DNA from: Paenibacillus sp. 481
GTDB lineage: Bacteria; Bacillota; Bacilli; Paenibacillales; Paenibacillaceae
Direction of reading: 5' to 3'
DNA length: 64,000 nt
Assembly: GCF_021223605.1 (NCBI RefSeq)
Contig: NZ_CP075175.1
Coordinates: 3,489,501-3,553,500 of the forward strand
The notes beneath the pieces were generated by a model that saw only the letters and a program-made list of their open reading frames with translations, made no database searches and was not told the origin of the DNA. Shown here one piece after another: positions 26,364 to 34,809 of the stretch; position 1 is the stretch's first letter, and every line of letters starts with the position of its first letter. The position numbers and the translations under genes are program-made.

Positions 26364-26506
26364 GGTCGTGAATGAGCGACAGCGTGCAGGAGGATGACGA
26401 CGTAAGGTCGTAAATGAGCGACAGCGTGCAGGAAGATGGCGACATAAAGTCGTGAATAAGCGACATCATATAGCAAGGTGGCGGCGTAAGGTCGCCAATA
26501 AGTGAT
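26360..26506 (+). repeat. 42-base tandem repeat between opuCB and opuCC
   Basis: Units begin GTAAGGTCGT at 26360, 26402, 26444 (ATAAAGTCGT) and 26486 (partial, GTAAGGTCGC). Copies 1 and 2 differ at only a few positions; copies 3 and 4 are decayed. No promoter or ribosome site is evident within the unit. Confidence 0.9.
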
Positions 26507-26539
26507 ACCTGTAGGAGGTATGGCTGAGGAGGATGCACA

Positions 26540-27442
26540 ATGAAACGACGGTTATTGTCGGCTAGCTTGGCGACAGTCCTATTAGCACTGACGGTGCTAT
26601 TGTCTGCATGCGGTGCGGACAATCGGATCGTTATCGGCACGCAGACGTTTACAGAAACTAAAATACTAGCCGAAATGTATAAGGCATTAATCGAAGATCG
26701 CACAGATTTGGAGGCAAAGGTAGTGCCTGATCTGGCTTCCAGTGGACTTGTGCTCAACGCGATAAAGAAGGGCGAGCTGCAATTGGGGACGCTGTATTCG
26801 GGGGAGATTTTCAACAAGCATTTTCCAATCAAGGAGACGAAAGATCGGGCAGAAGTGCTGAAGCAGGCGCAAGTCGGTTTTGATAAGCATTTTAATTTAA
26901 AATGGTTCGATCCGTTAGGCTTTGAAAATACATATGCGTTTACGGTGCGCCAAGATATAGCTGAACAAAAGGGATATACATCTATTTCTGACATTCAGCC
27001 AGATGCGAATACGTTGCGTTTAGGGGTGGATACGACATGGCTGGAGCGGGATACGGACGGGTATCGCAGCTTTCAGAAAGCGTACGGTTTTGCTTTTGCC
27101 AAGGAATTTCCGATGGAGCAAAGTCTCGTGTATCAAGCCGTTGCGGGCAACCAAGTGGATATCGTGTTAGCTTACTCTACCGATTCGCGCTTGAAGGCGT
27201 ATAACTTAAAGACGCTTGCAGATGATAAAAAGTTTTTTCCACCGTACGATGCTTCGCCCGTTATGCGTAAAGAAGTGTTGGACAGCCACCCGCAGTTGGC
27301 CGAAATTATAGGGCTATTAGTCGGGCGTTTGGATGTCGAAACGATGATTAATTTGAACTATGAAGTGGATATCGAGAAAAAAAGCGAGCGCGAGGTGGCG
27401 CTGAATTATTTGAAAAAAGTCGGGTTGCTAAAGGAGGGGTAA
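26540..27442 (+). CDS. opuCC: Osmoprotectant-binding lipoprotein, OpuCC-like
   Basis: The lipoprotein signal ends in LLSACGAD (lipobox LSAC). The mature part begins RIVIGTQTFTETKILAEMYKALIE, typical of OpuAC/ProX-type betaine-binding proteins, with DLASSGLVLNAIKKGELQLGTLYSGEIF as the first lobe and QVDIVLAYSTDSRLKAYNLK later. It captures the solute outside the membrane for OpuCB/OpuCD. GGAGGATG precedes the ATG. Confidence 0.92.
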   Translation: MKRRLLSASLATVLLALTVLLSACGADNRIVIGTQTFTETKILAEMYKALIEDRTDLEAKVVPDLASSGLVLNAIKKGELQLGTLYSGEIFNKHFPIKETKDRAEVLKQAQVGFDKHFNLKWFDPLGFENTYAFTVRQDIAEQKGYTSISDIQPDANTLRLGVDTTWLERDTDGYRSFQKAYGFAFAKEFPMEQSLVYQAVAGNQVDIVLAYSTDSRLKAYNLKTLADDKKFFPPYDASPVMRKEVLDSHPQLAEIIGLLVGRLDVETMINLNYEVDIEKKSEREVALNYLKKVGLLKEG

Positions 27443-27445
27443 GAC

Positions 27446-28147
27446 GTGGTTGATTATGAATGGACGTTCGCCGACTTACTAGCATATATGAGCCGGAATG
27501 CGGATATGTTGTGGGAGTACTTTCTGTTGCACGTGATGATGGTACTGGGTGGACTTGGTTTGGCACTGCTGGTTGGGGTGCCGCTAGGTGTGCTTTGTAC
27601 GCGCAATGAGAAGTTGGCCAAAGGAATTTTGCTGCTGACGAGCGTGCTGCAAGTCGTGCCAAGCTTAGCGCTGCTTGTCCTGCTTATGCTCTTTTTCGGC
27701 CTCGGCAATACGACGGTCGTTGTCGGCTTGTTTCTTTACTCCCTTAACCCGATTGCACGCAACACGTACATTGGCTTGAAGGAAGTTGACGCCAGTTATG
27801 TGGAGGCGGGGCGCGGCGTAGGCATGAGCCCGATGCAGCTCTTATGGAAGGTGCGCTTTCCGCTGGCGCTCACCTATATGATGACAGGTCTGCGCATTGC
27901 GGCCGTAATCGCCATCGGCGTGGCGACGATTGCTCCACTCGTCGGCGGCGACGGATTAGGCCGGGAAATATACTCCGGCATTAACAATCAAAACCCGCTG
28001 CGTATTTTCGCGGGTGCTATTCCGGCAGCGCTGCTGGCCATTGTGGCCGATATTGTACTCGGCACCTTGCAGCGTAAGCTGCGCTTGGACAATCGGAAGT
28101 CGAAGCGCACGAGCGGCGGCAGTACGCCAAATGTAAAAACGTCGTAG
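27446..28147 (+). CDS. opuCD: Osmoprotectant ABC transporter permease, OpuCD-like
   Basis: Second permease of the importer, 233 residues, homologous in plan to OpuCB: LTSVLQVVPSLALLVLLMLFFGLG in the membrane and VEAGRGVGMSPMQLLWKVRFP as the ATPase-contact loop; GGDGLGREIYSGINNQNP near the end. It starts with GTG, AAGGAGG lying 9 bases upstream, 3 bases after the opuCC stop. Downstream are three GAGTCTGGA units (about 28191-28217) and a strong terminator. Confidence 0.92.
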   Translation: MVDYEWTFADLLAYMSRNADMLWEYFLLHVMMVLGGLGLALLVGVPLGVLCTRNEKLAKGILLLTSVLQVVPSLALLVLLMLFFGLGNTTVVVGLFLYSLNPIARNTYIGLKEVDASYVEAGRGVGMSPMQLLWKVRFPLALTYMMTGLRIAAVIAIGVATIAPLVGGDGLGREIYSGINNQNPLRIFAGAIPAALLAIVADIVLGTLQRKLRLDNRKSKRTSGGSTPNVKTS

Positions 28148-28274
28148 TGTCCGCAGAGGCTGTTACGAAAGCGAAGATGTACATGGGTGAGTCTGGAGAG
28201 TCTGGAGAGTCTGGAGCTATTCCGATCGGTTACGACAAGTAAGCTGTCTAGTGCTTCAACAAATGAACATACAC

Positions 28275-28316
28275 AAACTGCCCCGCATAGCATCAGGCTA
28301 CAGCGGGGCAGTTTTT
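28275..28316. terminator. Bidirectional terminator
   Basis: AAACTGCCCCGC (28275) pairs exactly with GCGGGGCAGTTT (28303), T run following; it lies between convergent opuCD and the endonuclease gene. Confidence 0.9.
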
Positions 28317-28325
28317 ACGATTATG

Positions 28326-29135
28326 TTATTTCCAAATCTTACTTACCCATTCTGGGTGGTCAATAAAGGGATTGCGATTATTTTGATATTTGCTGTAAAT
28401 AAGCTCGTTACGTCTTTTTTCGAATGCATCGACCGGATCTTCCGCATGCCATTTCAAGAGCTGGCTCAGCTTGCCGTGCAGCGGTTTGCCTGTATTGCCA
28501 ACACTTTCGGTCAGTTCCAAATTAGGATCGCCACTGTCGCCTTCATAACGAACAGCCATATAGAATAGCATGCGAGCAACGTCGCCTCTCACTTTAGCTG
28601 GCGGCTCCCACGAATCTTGGTCGTATTTGCAACCGCACTCTGGATTCGTTTTGTTGCCACCAAGATCAAAATCGAGGTTGCCACGATTGGAGTTGACAGA
28701 AGCGTCAGTCGGGCGAAGATGATGCAGATCGGAATTAGCTACTGAAGATTTCAAGTTGCCACGTGAGCGAGCCCACACATGTTCACGGTTCCAATCGTCT
28801 ACACCTGGTCCAAATGTGCTTTTAGCTTGCGAGCGTTGTGTGTACAGCAATAGAACATTATTTTTGTTGTTCGGGTCTTCGTCAGTTTCCTTTAAGGCGT
28901 TGGTAACTTGGCTGTAGGTGATGACGCGATGATCGTCAATAATGTTGTGCAACGCTTTTTTGAGTGCGTCGCCGGATAATCCTTGGGCGGAAGCATAGTA
29001 ATTGGAGCTAGTAGCGTTACTGGAGTTAAGATCAATCGTACTGCTCGCTTGTGTTAGGGAAGCGCTCAGCAGCCATATGGAGGCCATTGTAATACATACT
29101 TTTTTAATTTTTTTTGCAACCTCATTCTTTTTCAT
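28326..29135 (-). CDS. Secreted endonuclease I family nuclease
   Basis: The protein starts MKKNEVAKKIKKVCIT with a Sec signal ending near LTQASS, so it is exported. The nuclease core follows: DDHRVITYSQVTNALKETDEDP, then GVDDWNREHVWARSRG (catalytic His in a beta-beta-alpha metal fold), DLHHLRPTD and NSNRGNLDFD. This matches the endonuclease I/extracellular ribonuclease group, which degrades RNA and DNA non-specifically for nutrient use. The ATG at 29135 is chosen with GAGGAG 13 bases upstream; the frame extends to a TTG at 29156 that lies in the ribosome site itself. Confidence 0.9.
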   Translation of the reverse strand: MKKNEVAKKIKKVCITMASIWLLSASLTQASSTIDLNSSNATSSNYYASAQGLSGDALKKALHNIIDDHRVITYSQVTNALKETDEDPNNKNNVLLLYTQRSQAKSTFGPGVDDWNREHVWARSRGNLKSSVANSDLHHLRPTDASVNSNRGNLDFDLGGNKTNPECGCKYDQDSWEPPAKVRGDVARMLFYMAVRYEGDSGDPNLELTESVGNTGKPLHGKLSQLLKWHAEDPVDAFEKRRNELIYSKYQNNRNPFIDHPEWVSKIWK

Positions 29136-29319
29136 GAAAAATAAACAACTCCTCAAATTGGATACGTGCGGTATTCCTTATGTCAGGATTGCTATCTGCG
29201 ATGAAAATGGGGTGTTTCGTATTGAATCCTCCCTTCAAAAGGTTTTGATACAATATGTATCCACCTATCTGTCTATCTATCGAAAACACGAACTATAAAG
29301 TAAGACGGGACGGAGTGGA

Positions 29320-29368
29320 GGAGAGCTAAGAGAAAGCACTTAGTCGTAAACTTTTCATTTAGCTCTCC
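29320..29368 (-). terminator. Dyad downstream of the WXG100 operon
   Basis: GGAGAGCTAA (29320) and TTAGCTCTCC (29359) form a perfect 10-base stem with a long loop, 20 bases after the last gene of the operon on the minus strand. No T run follows, so its role as terminator is uncertain. Confidence 0.4.
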
Positions 29369-29388
29369 CGTTCCCCCACCGCGCTAAG

Positions 29389-29874
29389 CTAACGCCGCAA
29401 CCCGCGCTCATTAACGAGCTGGCGAAGTTGCTTGAGCGCACGGGAAAGTTCCTCGTCCGTCATCAAATAGTAAGTATTTGCAATCACTGTAGTGCCGTTC
29501 TGCTGTTCAAACACGAACTGTGGAAATTTAGGGAACAGTCCTTTTTGAATACCCGACGATGTCAATTCGACTTTGCGAATTTGCGACCAAGCGACTTGGT
29601 CGCGGTTCGTCCACACATGTTGATGATCATACGATAGCAGCACTGTATTCCGCTTCAGGAGATGAATAAGGCTCGCTACAAAATAAGGGCCAAAAAACGT
29701 ATATCCAATTAGTGCAGCCGTGATCGAAAAGAAGCGGCGTAATCCCGAAATATGCTCGGTCAACATGCCTGAATAGGCTAAAAAAGTGCTGCCTAGTAAT
29801 AGAAGTAGTGAAGCGGTCGCTTTCCACACTGCAACCATGCGGCGATAGCGAATAGTCTTAACTTCGTGCTGCAT
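29389..29874 (-). CDS. Small membrane protein, possible immunity protein
   Basis: The 161-residue product has two hydrophobic segments (TASLLLLLGSTFLAYSGML and ITAALIGYTFFGPYFVASLI) and a C-terminal soluble half with strands typical of bacterial PH-like domains (VWTNRDQVAWSQIRKVEL, FVFEQQNGTTVIANTYYL). I do not recognise a named family. It is the last gene of a WXG100 operon and overlaps the preceding gene by 17 bases. A membrane immunity protein against the putative membrane-active toxin is a reasonable guess, no more. Confidence 0.6.
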   Translation of the reverse strand: MQHEVKTIRYRRMVAVWKATASLLLLLGSTFLAYSGMLTEHISGLRRFFSITAALIGYTFFGPYFVASLIHLLKRNTVLLSYDHQHVWTNRDQVAWSQIRKVELTSSGIQKGLFPKFPQFVFEQQNGTTVIANTYYLMTDEELSRALKQLRQLVNERGLRR

Positions 29875-30859
29875 GATCGGTGCTCGCTTTCATCGCAGCT
29901 GCAATTAATTGCTGGGTGCGATCTGTCCAGTGAGCTTGACTAACTGTGGTCATCCAGAGCGACGGTGGCTTCGTCAAATCGGCCTCTTTGTTGTAAATGA
30001 ACCACGTACGTTCGGTTCCGATGACGAGGAACAACACGTCCGCTAGATGAGGGTATGGCTGGTCTGTCCAACTCATGGCGCTCATATTGGACATAGAATA
30101 GCCAGCTTCCTTGCAGTCCTGCCAAAATTGTGAGATCACGGCTTGATCGGCTGCCTCTAGCAATAGTTGCGGAGGAAGGGGATCAGCTTTGACTTGCACC
30201 GCGTGCTGCACCGCGTGTTGCGCCGTGTTATGCCCTGCGCCTTGCGAAGTGTCTTGCCCTGCACTTTGAGCTTGCATCGTGCTTGCGTGTTGTGCAGCTG
30301 TTTGTACTGCTGTTGCAAGCTGCTCCCATGCTTCCTCAGATAAGGCTGTCGCTAAGCGGCCATGGTCAGTTGTATGTAGAGATTGTACAGACTGTTCGAA
30401 CTGTGGTTCAAACAACGGCTCCAAATGCGCAGCCATTTCAGCTGGCTGAATCCACGTAAGCACATGGATCAGTGAATCCGTTGCCAAATGGTACAGAACA
30501 CGCTCCGGCTCGGTGTGCAGAAGATGCATCGTTAAGACACGTTCGCTACTGTCCGTCGTATGGACGCAGCGCACCATGGAGCGGGCTATGGTGATCTGCT
30601 CCAACATCGACTCTAGCTCGGGATGAAAATACGTCTGCATGGTCAGCTCGTCCCAGCGTTCCATGTATCCTTTGGCGATGAGACCGTGGGCTGCCGTCCG
30701 TAAAATAAGCTCCCAGCTCTGCTCCGTCATTTGCTCATCGGGATAAAAGGATTTCAACAAACCTGCTGCCATATCGTCGGCACCTTTTGCTGACAATGCA
30801 AATCCAAGCTCCTCCACAGACAATATGAATGTAACATTATTTTCAACAATGCTTTGCAT
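29858..30859 (-). CDS. Unknown protein of WXG100 operon, possible chaperone-like
   Basis: About 333 residues, no signal peptide, mostly helical with strands; it begins MQSIVENNVTFILSVEELGFAL. General size, cytosolic character and position directly after a WXG100 gene recall EspG-type chaperones of ESX substrates, but sequence identity to that family is not established here. The start at 30859 follows GGAGG by 6 bases (ATG also at 30862 and 30880). A Gln/Ala/His-rich repeat (about 30185-30300, SAGQDTSQGAGHNTAQH) interrupts the middle, as in other genes of this window. Confidence 0.55.
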   Translation of the reverse strand: MQSIVENNVTFILSVEELGFALSAKGADDMAAGLLKSFYPDEQMTEQSWELILRTAAHGLIAKGYMERWDELTMQTYFHPELESMLEQITIARSMVRCVHTTDSSERVLTMHLLHTEPERVLYHLATDSLIHVLTWIQPAEMAAHLEPLFEPQFEQSVQSLHTTDHGRLATALSEEAWEQLATAVQTAAQHASTMQAQSAGQDTSQGAGHNTAQHAVQHAVQVKADPLPPQLLLEAADQAVISQFWQDCKEAGYSMSNMSAMSWTDQPYPHLADVLFLVIGTERTWFIYNKEADLTKPPSLWMTTVSQAHWTDRTQQLIAAAMKASTDHAARS

Positions 30860-30909
30860 CATGTTCCTCCATACGTACATTTTGATTGCGTCTTATTCAA
30901 ACTTGCTCA

Positions 30910-32037
30910 TTATTTAAATTTCTGCCACAGCCATCGTAATCCCTTCTCGACGACTGGCGCTATATGATCTCCGGCAAATGAGCCGACAGTCCCACCAACA
31001 TAGGCACCTACGGCGGCTCCGACAGGCCCACCGATTAGCCCCAGCGTTCCACCTGCCAGCGCTCCCACGTAAGTGGCGCCCGATTTAACGATAACATTTG
31101 AAGCCGCTACTGCTCCTTCTTCGGCGGTCAGTGTTCCTTTGTGCCACTTCTCAACGACACCAAGACCTTCTGACGCCACATTAAACGTCACATTGATTGG
31201 GAACAACTTTTTGGCGATCATGCCGGGTATTTTGTTTGTCTTCATACCAGATTGATTTTGATTCACGCCGACGACAACGTTTTTTACCCAATGAGGGAAG
31301 TTGTTCGCGCGGTTAAGCCCTAGACCGAAGTTAACGCCTAGTTTGCTCGACCATTTATCAAAGCCTTTAAGGGCGCTTAGCACTCGCCCGGGGTGGTGGA
31401 ATTGCTTGTCCATCGAACGGGCCATCTTTTTCATAAACTCGTTGCTGCCGCGGCCTTTGACCCATTGTGCCGTATGAATGACGGCTCGTCCGTGATGTCC
31501 TGGCTTTCTATTGAAGCCGACGGTGCCGGACAGGACCATCGCTGCGGCAACACCGCTGTAAAAGGCGGTTCCGTACTTTTCTAGATTATCTCGCAGACCT
31601 AGGCCGCCGCCCATCCCACCGATTACAGAGGAGGTGACCGTTCCATCATGGGCTGCTCCGTTAGTACTTCCTGTGCTGGCTCCTGCTGTTGGGTCAGAAC
31701 CATGTGTCCCTGTAGAACTATCTACGCCAGCCGTACCGTTACTGTTTCCACCAGTCATGGCCCCATCGCTCGTTCCATCCGCCTGACTGAATCGTACAGC
31801 TATCGTGTTCAACTCTTGGCCGATGCCCTGCATCGTGGACACGCATTGACCTAACAGTGCGCGTGAACGATGAAAGTCGTGAAAAAATTGCTGCTGCGTG
31901 ATACCGTTCCAACGCGATTCTAAGGAAGAAAGTTGTCTGCTCAGTTGTTCAATGAGCTGTGAACTCTGTTCGCTTGCACGCGAAAATTGATTAGAGACTG
32001 CTGTTAGCTGTTCAGGGGTGACCTGAATTTTTGTCAT
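30910..32037 (-). CDS. WXG100 protein with C-terminal glycine-zipper domain
   Basis: Residues 1-95 form a WXG100-type helical hairpin: MTKIQVTPEQLTAVSNQFS, then SLESRWNGITQQQFF with W-x-G in the turn. A Gly/Ser/Thr-rich linker follows (about residues 95-150). The C-terminal 120 residues contain a glycine zipper (GALAGGTLGLIGGPVGAAV, AVGAYVGGTVGSFAGD) and end GLRWLWQKFK. Small-residue zippers of this kind occur in membrane-active toxins. It therefore looks like a type VII secreted effector that disrupts membranes, with the two following genes as helper and immunity candidates. GAGGTGG lies 5 bases before the ATG at 32037. Confidence 0.75.
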   Translation of the reverse strand: MTKIQVTPEQLTAVSNQFSRASEQSSQLIEQLSRQLSSLESRWNGITQQQFFHDFHRSRALLGQCVSTMQGIGQELNTIAVRFSQADGTSDGAMTGGNSNGTAGVDSSTGTHGSDPTAGASTGSTNGAAHDGTVTSSVIGGMGGGLGLRDNLEKYGTAFYSGVAAAMVLSGTVGFNRKPGHHGRAVIHTAQWVKGRGSNEFMKKMARSMDKQFHHPGRVLSALKGFDKWSSKLGVNFGLGLNRANNFPHWVKNVVVGVNQNQSGMKTNKIPGMIAKKLFPINVTFNVASEGLGVVEKWHKGTLTAEEGAVAASNVIVKSGATYVGALAGGTLGLIGGPVGAAVGAYVGGTVGSFAGDHIAPVVEKGLRWLWQKFK

Positions 32038-32126
32038 TGCATCCACCTCTAAGGAAAATGTACCCATTATATAGATTCATCTCTCATTAACCAAATCCTG
32101 CTTGGACCAAACAACGGAAATAAAAA

Positions 32127-32159
32127 GAGGCACGCCTACTCTATTAGTAGGGGCGCCTC
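32127..32159 (-). terminator. Terminator of the MOSC gene
   Basis: On the minus strand GAGGCGCCCCTACT and AGTAGGCGTGCCTC form a stem, one mismatch, followed by TTTTTA, just after the MOSC stop. Confidence 0.75.
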
Positions 32160-32189
32160 ATGTTTATATTTCATTTATATGAATAGTAA

Positions 32190-32870
32190 CTAGCTTCCAC
32201 TAATTCGTGCGCTCGTATCCGTAACCTCGCCACCGAGCCGCTTCGTGAACGTTGCCCGCCAGCTTCTCGACAGCGCTTTAACAGCTAGCATTTTCCGAAC
32301 GCCGTCTTCGCCGTCCCGTTTATGATGCATCACTTCGTTCGCATACTGGACCGTCACGCCGTTCGGGTCCACGCTAATCCGCTCTAGCTTATCGTCCGGA
32401 CGGACAAGGCCTGGTTGCAGCACGCGGACATAATAGCCGGTATACCCCGTATCCTGCATCCACACCGGAACTTCCTTCATATCATAGCGAGCCGCTACTT
32501 TAAAGCAGGGCTGGCGCGGTTGCGAAATTTGCACGACAGCTTCGCCTAGCTTAAATGTATCACCGACATGGATTTCATGTTCCAACATACCGCTCGTCGT
32601 AATATTCTCGCCAAATGCTGCGTGCGGCAGCTCGCGATTCCACTCACTCGACCAATAGGCATAATGCTCCGCAGCGTATACGCATACGGCTTTATCTCGG
32701 CCGCCATGATGCTTCGTATCCGCAACGCCGTCGCCCTCGAAGCCAAGCTCATGGAGCATCGTCGGCTCGGAAAGCGGTTGCTTCACCATACCCGACAGCA
32801 CAGGCTTCCCTCTGTACACCAAGCTCTCGCTCGGCATCGCTACATTTAAAGAAACAATCGTACCTTGCAT
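32190..32870 (-). CDS. MOSC domain protein, YiiM-like
   Basis: The 226-residue protein has the MOSC fold of the YiiM type: LGFEGDGVADTKHHGGRDKAVCVYA near residue 45, FGENITTSGM, VGDTFKLGEAVVQISQPRQPCFK with the conserved cysteine, then a C-terminal three-helix region. MOSC proteins handle a sulfide or molybdenum cofactor; YiiM-type members reduce N-hydroxylated compounds. AGGAGG lies 10 bases before the ATG. It is a single gene with its own terminator. Confidence 0.9.
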   Translation of the reverse strand: MQGTIVSLNVAMPSESLVYRGKPVLSGMVKQPLSEPTMLHELGFEGDGVADTKHHGGRDKAVCVYAAEHYAYWSSEWNRELPHAAFGENITTSGMLEHEIHVGDTFKLGEAVVQISQPRQPCFKVAARYDMKEVPVWMQDTGYTGYYVRVLQPGLVRPDDKLERISVDPNGVTVQYANEVMHHKRDGEDGVRKMLAVKALSRSWRATFTKRLGGEVTDTSARISGS

Positions 32871-33056
32871 GTGAAAAGTACCTCCTCTATGATAAAAGAA
32901 AATGTGCTCTAGCTAGCTCTATCATGCTCGTCATGAGAGGCATGCATTTAGATTGTATACACTTTACCATAAGCCAAACTTGCAGAACAATAACTTTTAA
33001 CCCTTACTATATTAAAGCTTTGTGAACCTACGAGCTGCGCAGACAGGGGGATGCAA

Positions 33057-34040
33057 ATGCCAGTCGACAACAAAGGTGATGAACAGCAGCTGGAGCCACA
33101 AACGAATCGATCTGCCAACGGCGTACGGATATTTCGAGCCGAGCAAGAGCTGCAAGCTAATCTACCTTTTAAAATGTACACGCGCAACGAGTCTATCGGC
33201 AACATATGGGACCATACTCATGATTACATCCAAATCTGGTATGTAGTCAAGGGGGAGTTTAAACATACGATCAACCACCGCTCTTATAAAATGGTGCGCG
33301 GCAACTTGTTCGTCATCCCACCGTTCGCGGTGCATCGGGTCGAGACGATTCCGAATCAGGAGCTGGAAGTGATAGGATGCGAGTTTTTGCCTCATTTTAT
33401 TAACGAGCGCTTTGAACATGCGGCTGCGGATAGCAGTAAGGACTGTTTTGACTTTTCTTATTTGGAGCAATTTTTGACGGATGAGGAGCAGGTGACGCCT
33501 AAGGTGGCGTTTACAGGTAAGGCCGATACGGAAGTGAAGCGGCTGCTTCATGAGATGTTGGATGAGCACCGTGAGGCGGATCGCTTTTTTGAACTTGTAT
33601 TGAAGGCGAATTTGCTAAAGCTGCTATCCATCATTATTCGTGAATACACGCGCATGGCGGAGCAGGATCAGTTGAATGATGGGCAAGGTGAGCGAGTTGA
33701 AAAATACCGCGAGCTCATGATGTCCGCCATCGAGTACATAAACGGCCATTTTGCTGAGGAACTGCGGCTTGAGCGGTTGTGCAGACAGTTTAACATTTCC
33801 AAAACGTACTTCTGCTATTTGTTTAAAATTTTTACGGGCAACACGTTCAACGACTATGTCATCGATTTGCGCGTCCGTCAGGCGGCGGAGTGGCTGCTTG
33901 CTACCGATATGACCGTGACCGAAATTTGCTTCGGCGTGGGCTTTAACGATTTGGCCTATTTCTCACGTATGTTTAAGCGGCAGACGGGTGTGACCCCGAC
34001 TCATTTTAAAAAGAATGCGCAAACTTTGAAAATGAAGTAG
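33057..34040 (+). CDS. AraC-family transcriptional regulator with cupin domain
   Basis: The N-terminal part (residues about 40-120) reads as a sugar-sensing cupin: SIGNIWDHTHDYIQIWYVVKGEFKHTI, RGNLFVIPPFAVHRVETI. The C-terminal 100 residues hold two helix-turn-helix motifs (LRLERLCRQFNISKTYFCYLFK and MTVTEICFGVGFNDLAYFSRMFK). It probably activates genes for uptake or use of a carbohydrate; no target gene is adjacent. GGGGG lies 6 bases before the ATG at 33057; another ATG at 33051 is too close. Confidence 0.9.
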   Translation: MPVDNKGDEQQLEPQTNRSANGVRIFRAEQELQANLPFKMYTRNESIGNIWDHTHDYIQIWYVVKGEFKHTINHRSYKMVRGNLFVIPPFAVHRVETIPNQELEVIGCEFLPHFINERFEHAAADSSKDCFDFSYLEQFLTDEEQVTPKVAFTGKADTEVKRLLHEMLDEHREADRFFELVLKANLLKLLSIIIREYTRMAEQDQLNDGQGERVEKYRELMMSAIEYINGHFAEELRLERLCRQFNISKTYFCYLFKIFTGNTFNDYVIDLRVRQAAEWLLATDMTVTEICFGVGFNDLAYFSRMFKRQTGVTPTHFKKNAQTLKMK

Positions 34041-34152
34041 GGCTTTAGGATATGGTTCTGAGCGAAGGAACTGAGGCTGGGTGAGGAATTAATTGTGAAA
34101 AAACTTTTTTTGGTTCAAAGGTTTGAAGATCTAATAAAAGGAAGCTTTTTTT

Positions 34153-34196
34153 GTCGTCGACCCTCAATCGCGTAAATAGCACGGGGGATCGACGAC
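34153..34196. repeat. GTCGTCGA hairpin, copy 1 (CRISPR leader side)
   Basis: GTCGTCGA and TCGACGAC form the stem ends of a 44-base element with inner CCCTCAATCGCG and ACGGGGGA. It lies 157 bases before the first CRISPR repeat. Two further copies are at 45044 and 63879. Confidence 0.85.
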
Positions 34197-34353
34197 ATTT
34201 TGATAAGCGAAGTTGCTATACGGGATGAAGGTTTGTGAGTTTTTATGTATTTAATTACATACAAATGGCGGGCGGGAGTGGATTTTGAAGAATAAGATGA
34301 AAAAACGTTGTGTAGCAAGGGTTTCGAATGATTGCGACTTGGTGTAAAATGGG

Positions 34354-34585
34354 GTTTGTATCGTACCTATAAGGAATTGAAACCCGCCACCGCCCCTCAT
34401 GCCACCAATGATTTTGATAGGTTTGTATCGTACCTATAAGGAATTGAAACTCCAAAGAAAGAATTCACATGAACGGTCGAGTTATCGTTTGTATCGTACC
34501 TATAAGGAATTGAAACCGAAACACTGTGTAATCGTCGCCATTCGTGTCGTAATCGGTTTGTATCGTACCTATAAAGAATTGAAAT
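34354..34585 (+). CRISPR. CRISPR array, 4 repeats and 3 spacers
   Basis: Four 30-base repeats begin GTTTGTATCG and end ATTGAAAC, at 34354, 34421, 34487 and 34556. Spacers are 37, 36 and 39 bases. The last repeat carries two changes (AAGGAATTGAAAC to AAAGAATTGAAAT), so it is the trailer end, and the leader is the region up to 34353, which includes a GTCGTCGA hairpin. The repeat end ATTGAAAC would form the 8-base 5' handle after Cas6 cleavage. Cas6 lies immediately downstream. There are no adaptation genes in the window, and the array is small. Confidence 0.98.
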
Positions 34586-34809
34586 TACGTACATTTTTCT
34601 GTCATGTTGACGAACTTTTTTTCAATTGTAATATCCCCTAAAGTGGATAGTGCCCTCGTTACAAAATCCTATAACAATCCCCACTTTTCAGCATCAGAAA
34701 TTATTTTATTCATGTACCAACTCAAAATGTAAAACCACCCTAAAAATCTGGTAAAATAGTAAAGATTATATTTCGAAAAGTACGATTTTAACTACATGAA
34801 GGTGAGTAT

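Noticed and set aside
26117-26994. Long minus-strand open frames over opuCB-opuCC
   Set aside because: They read the tandem repeat and the antisense of clear opuC genes.
34255-34641. Open frames across the CRISPR array on both strands
   Set aside because: They repeat the translated CRISPR unit and are artefacts of the array.
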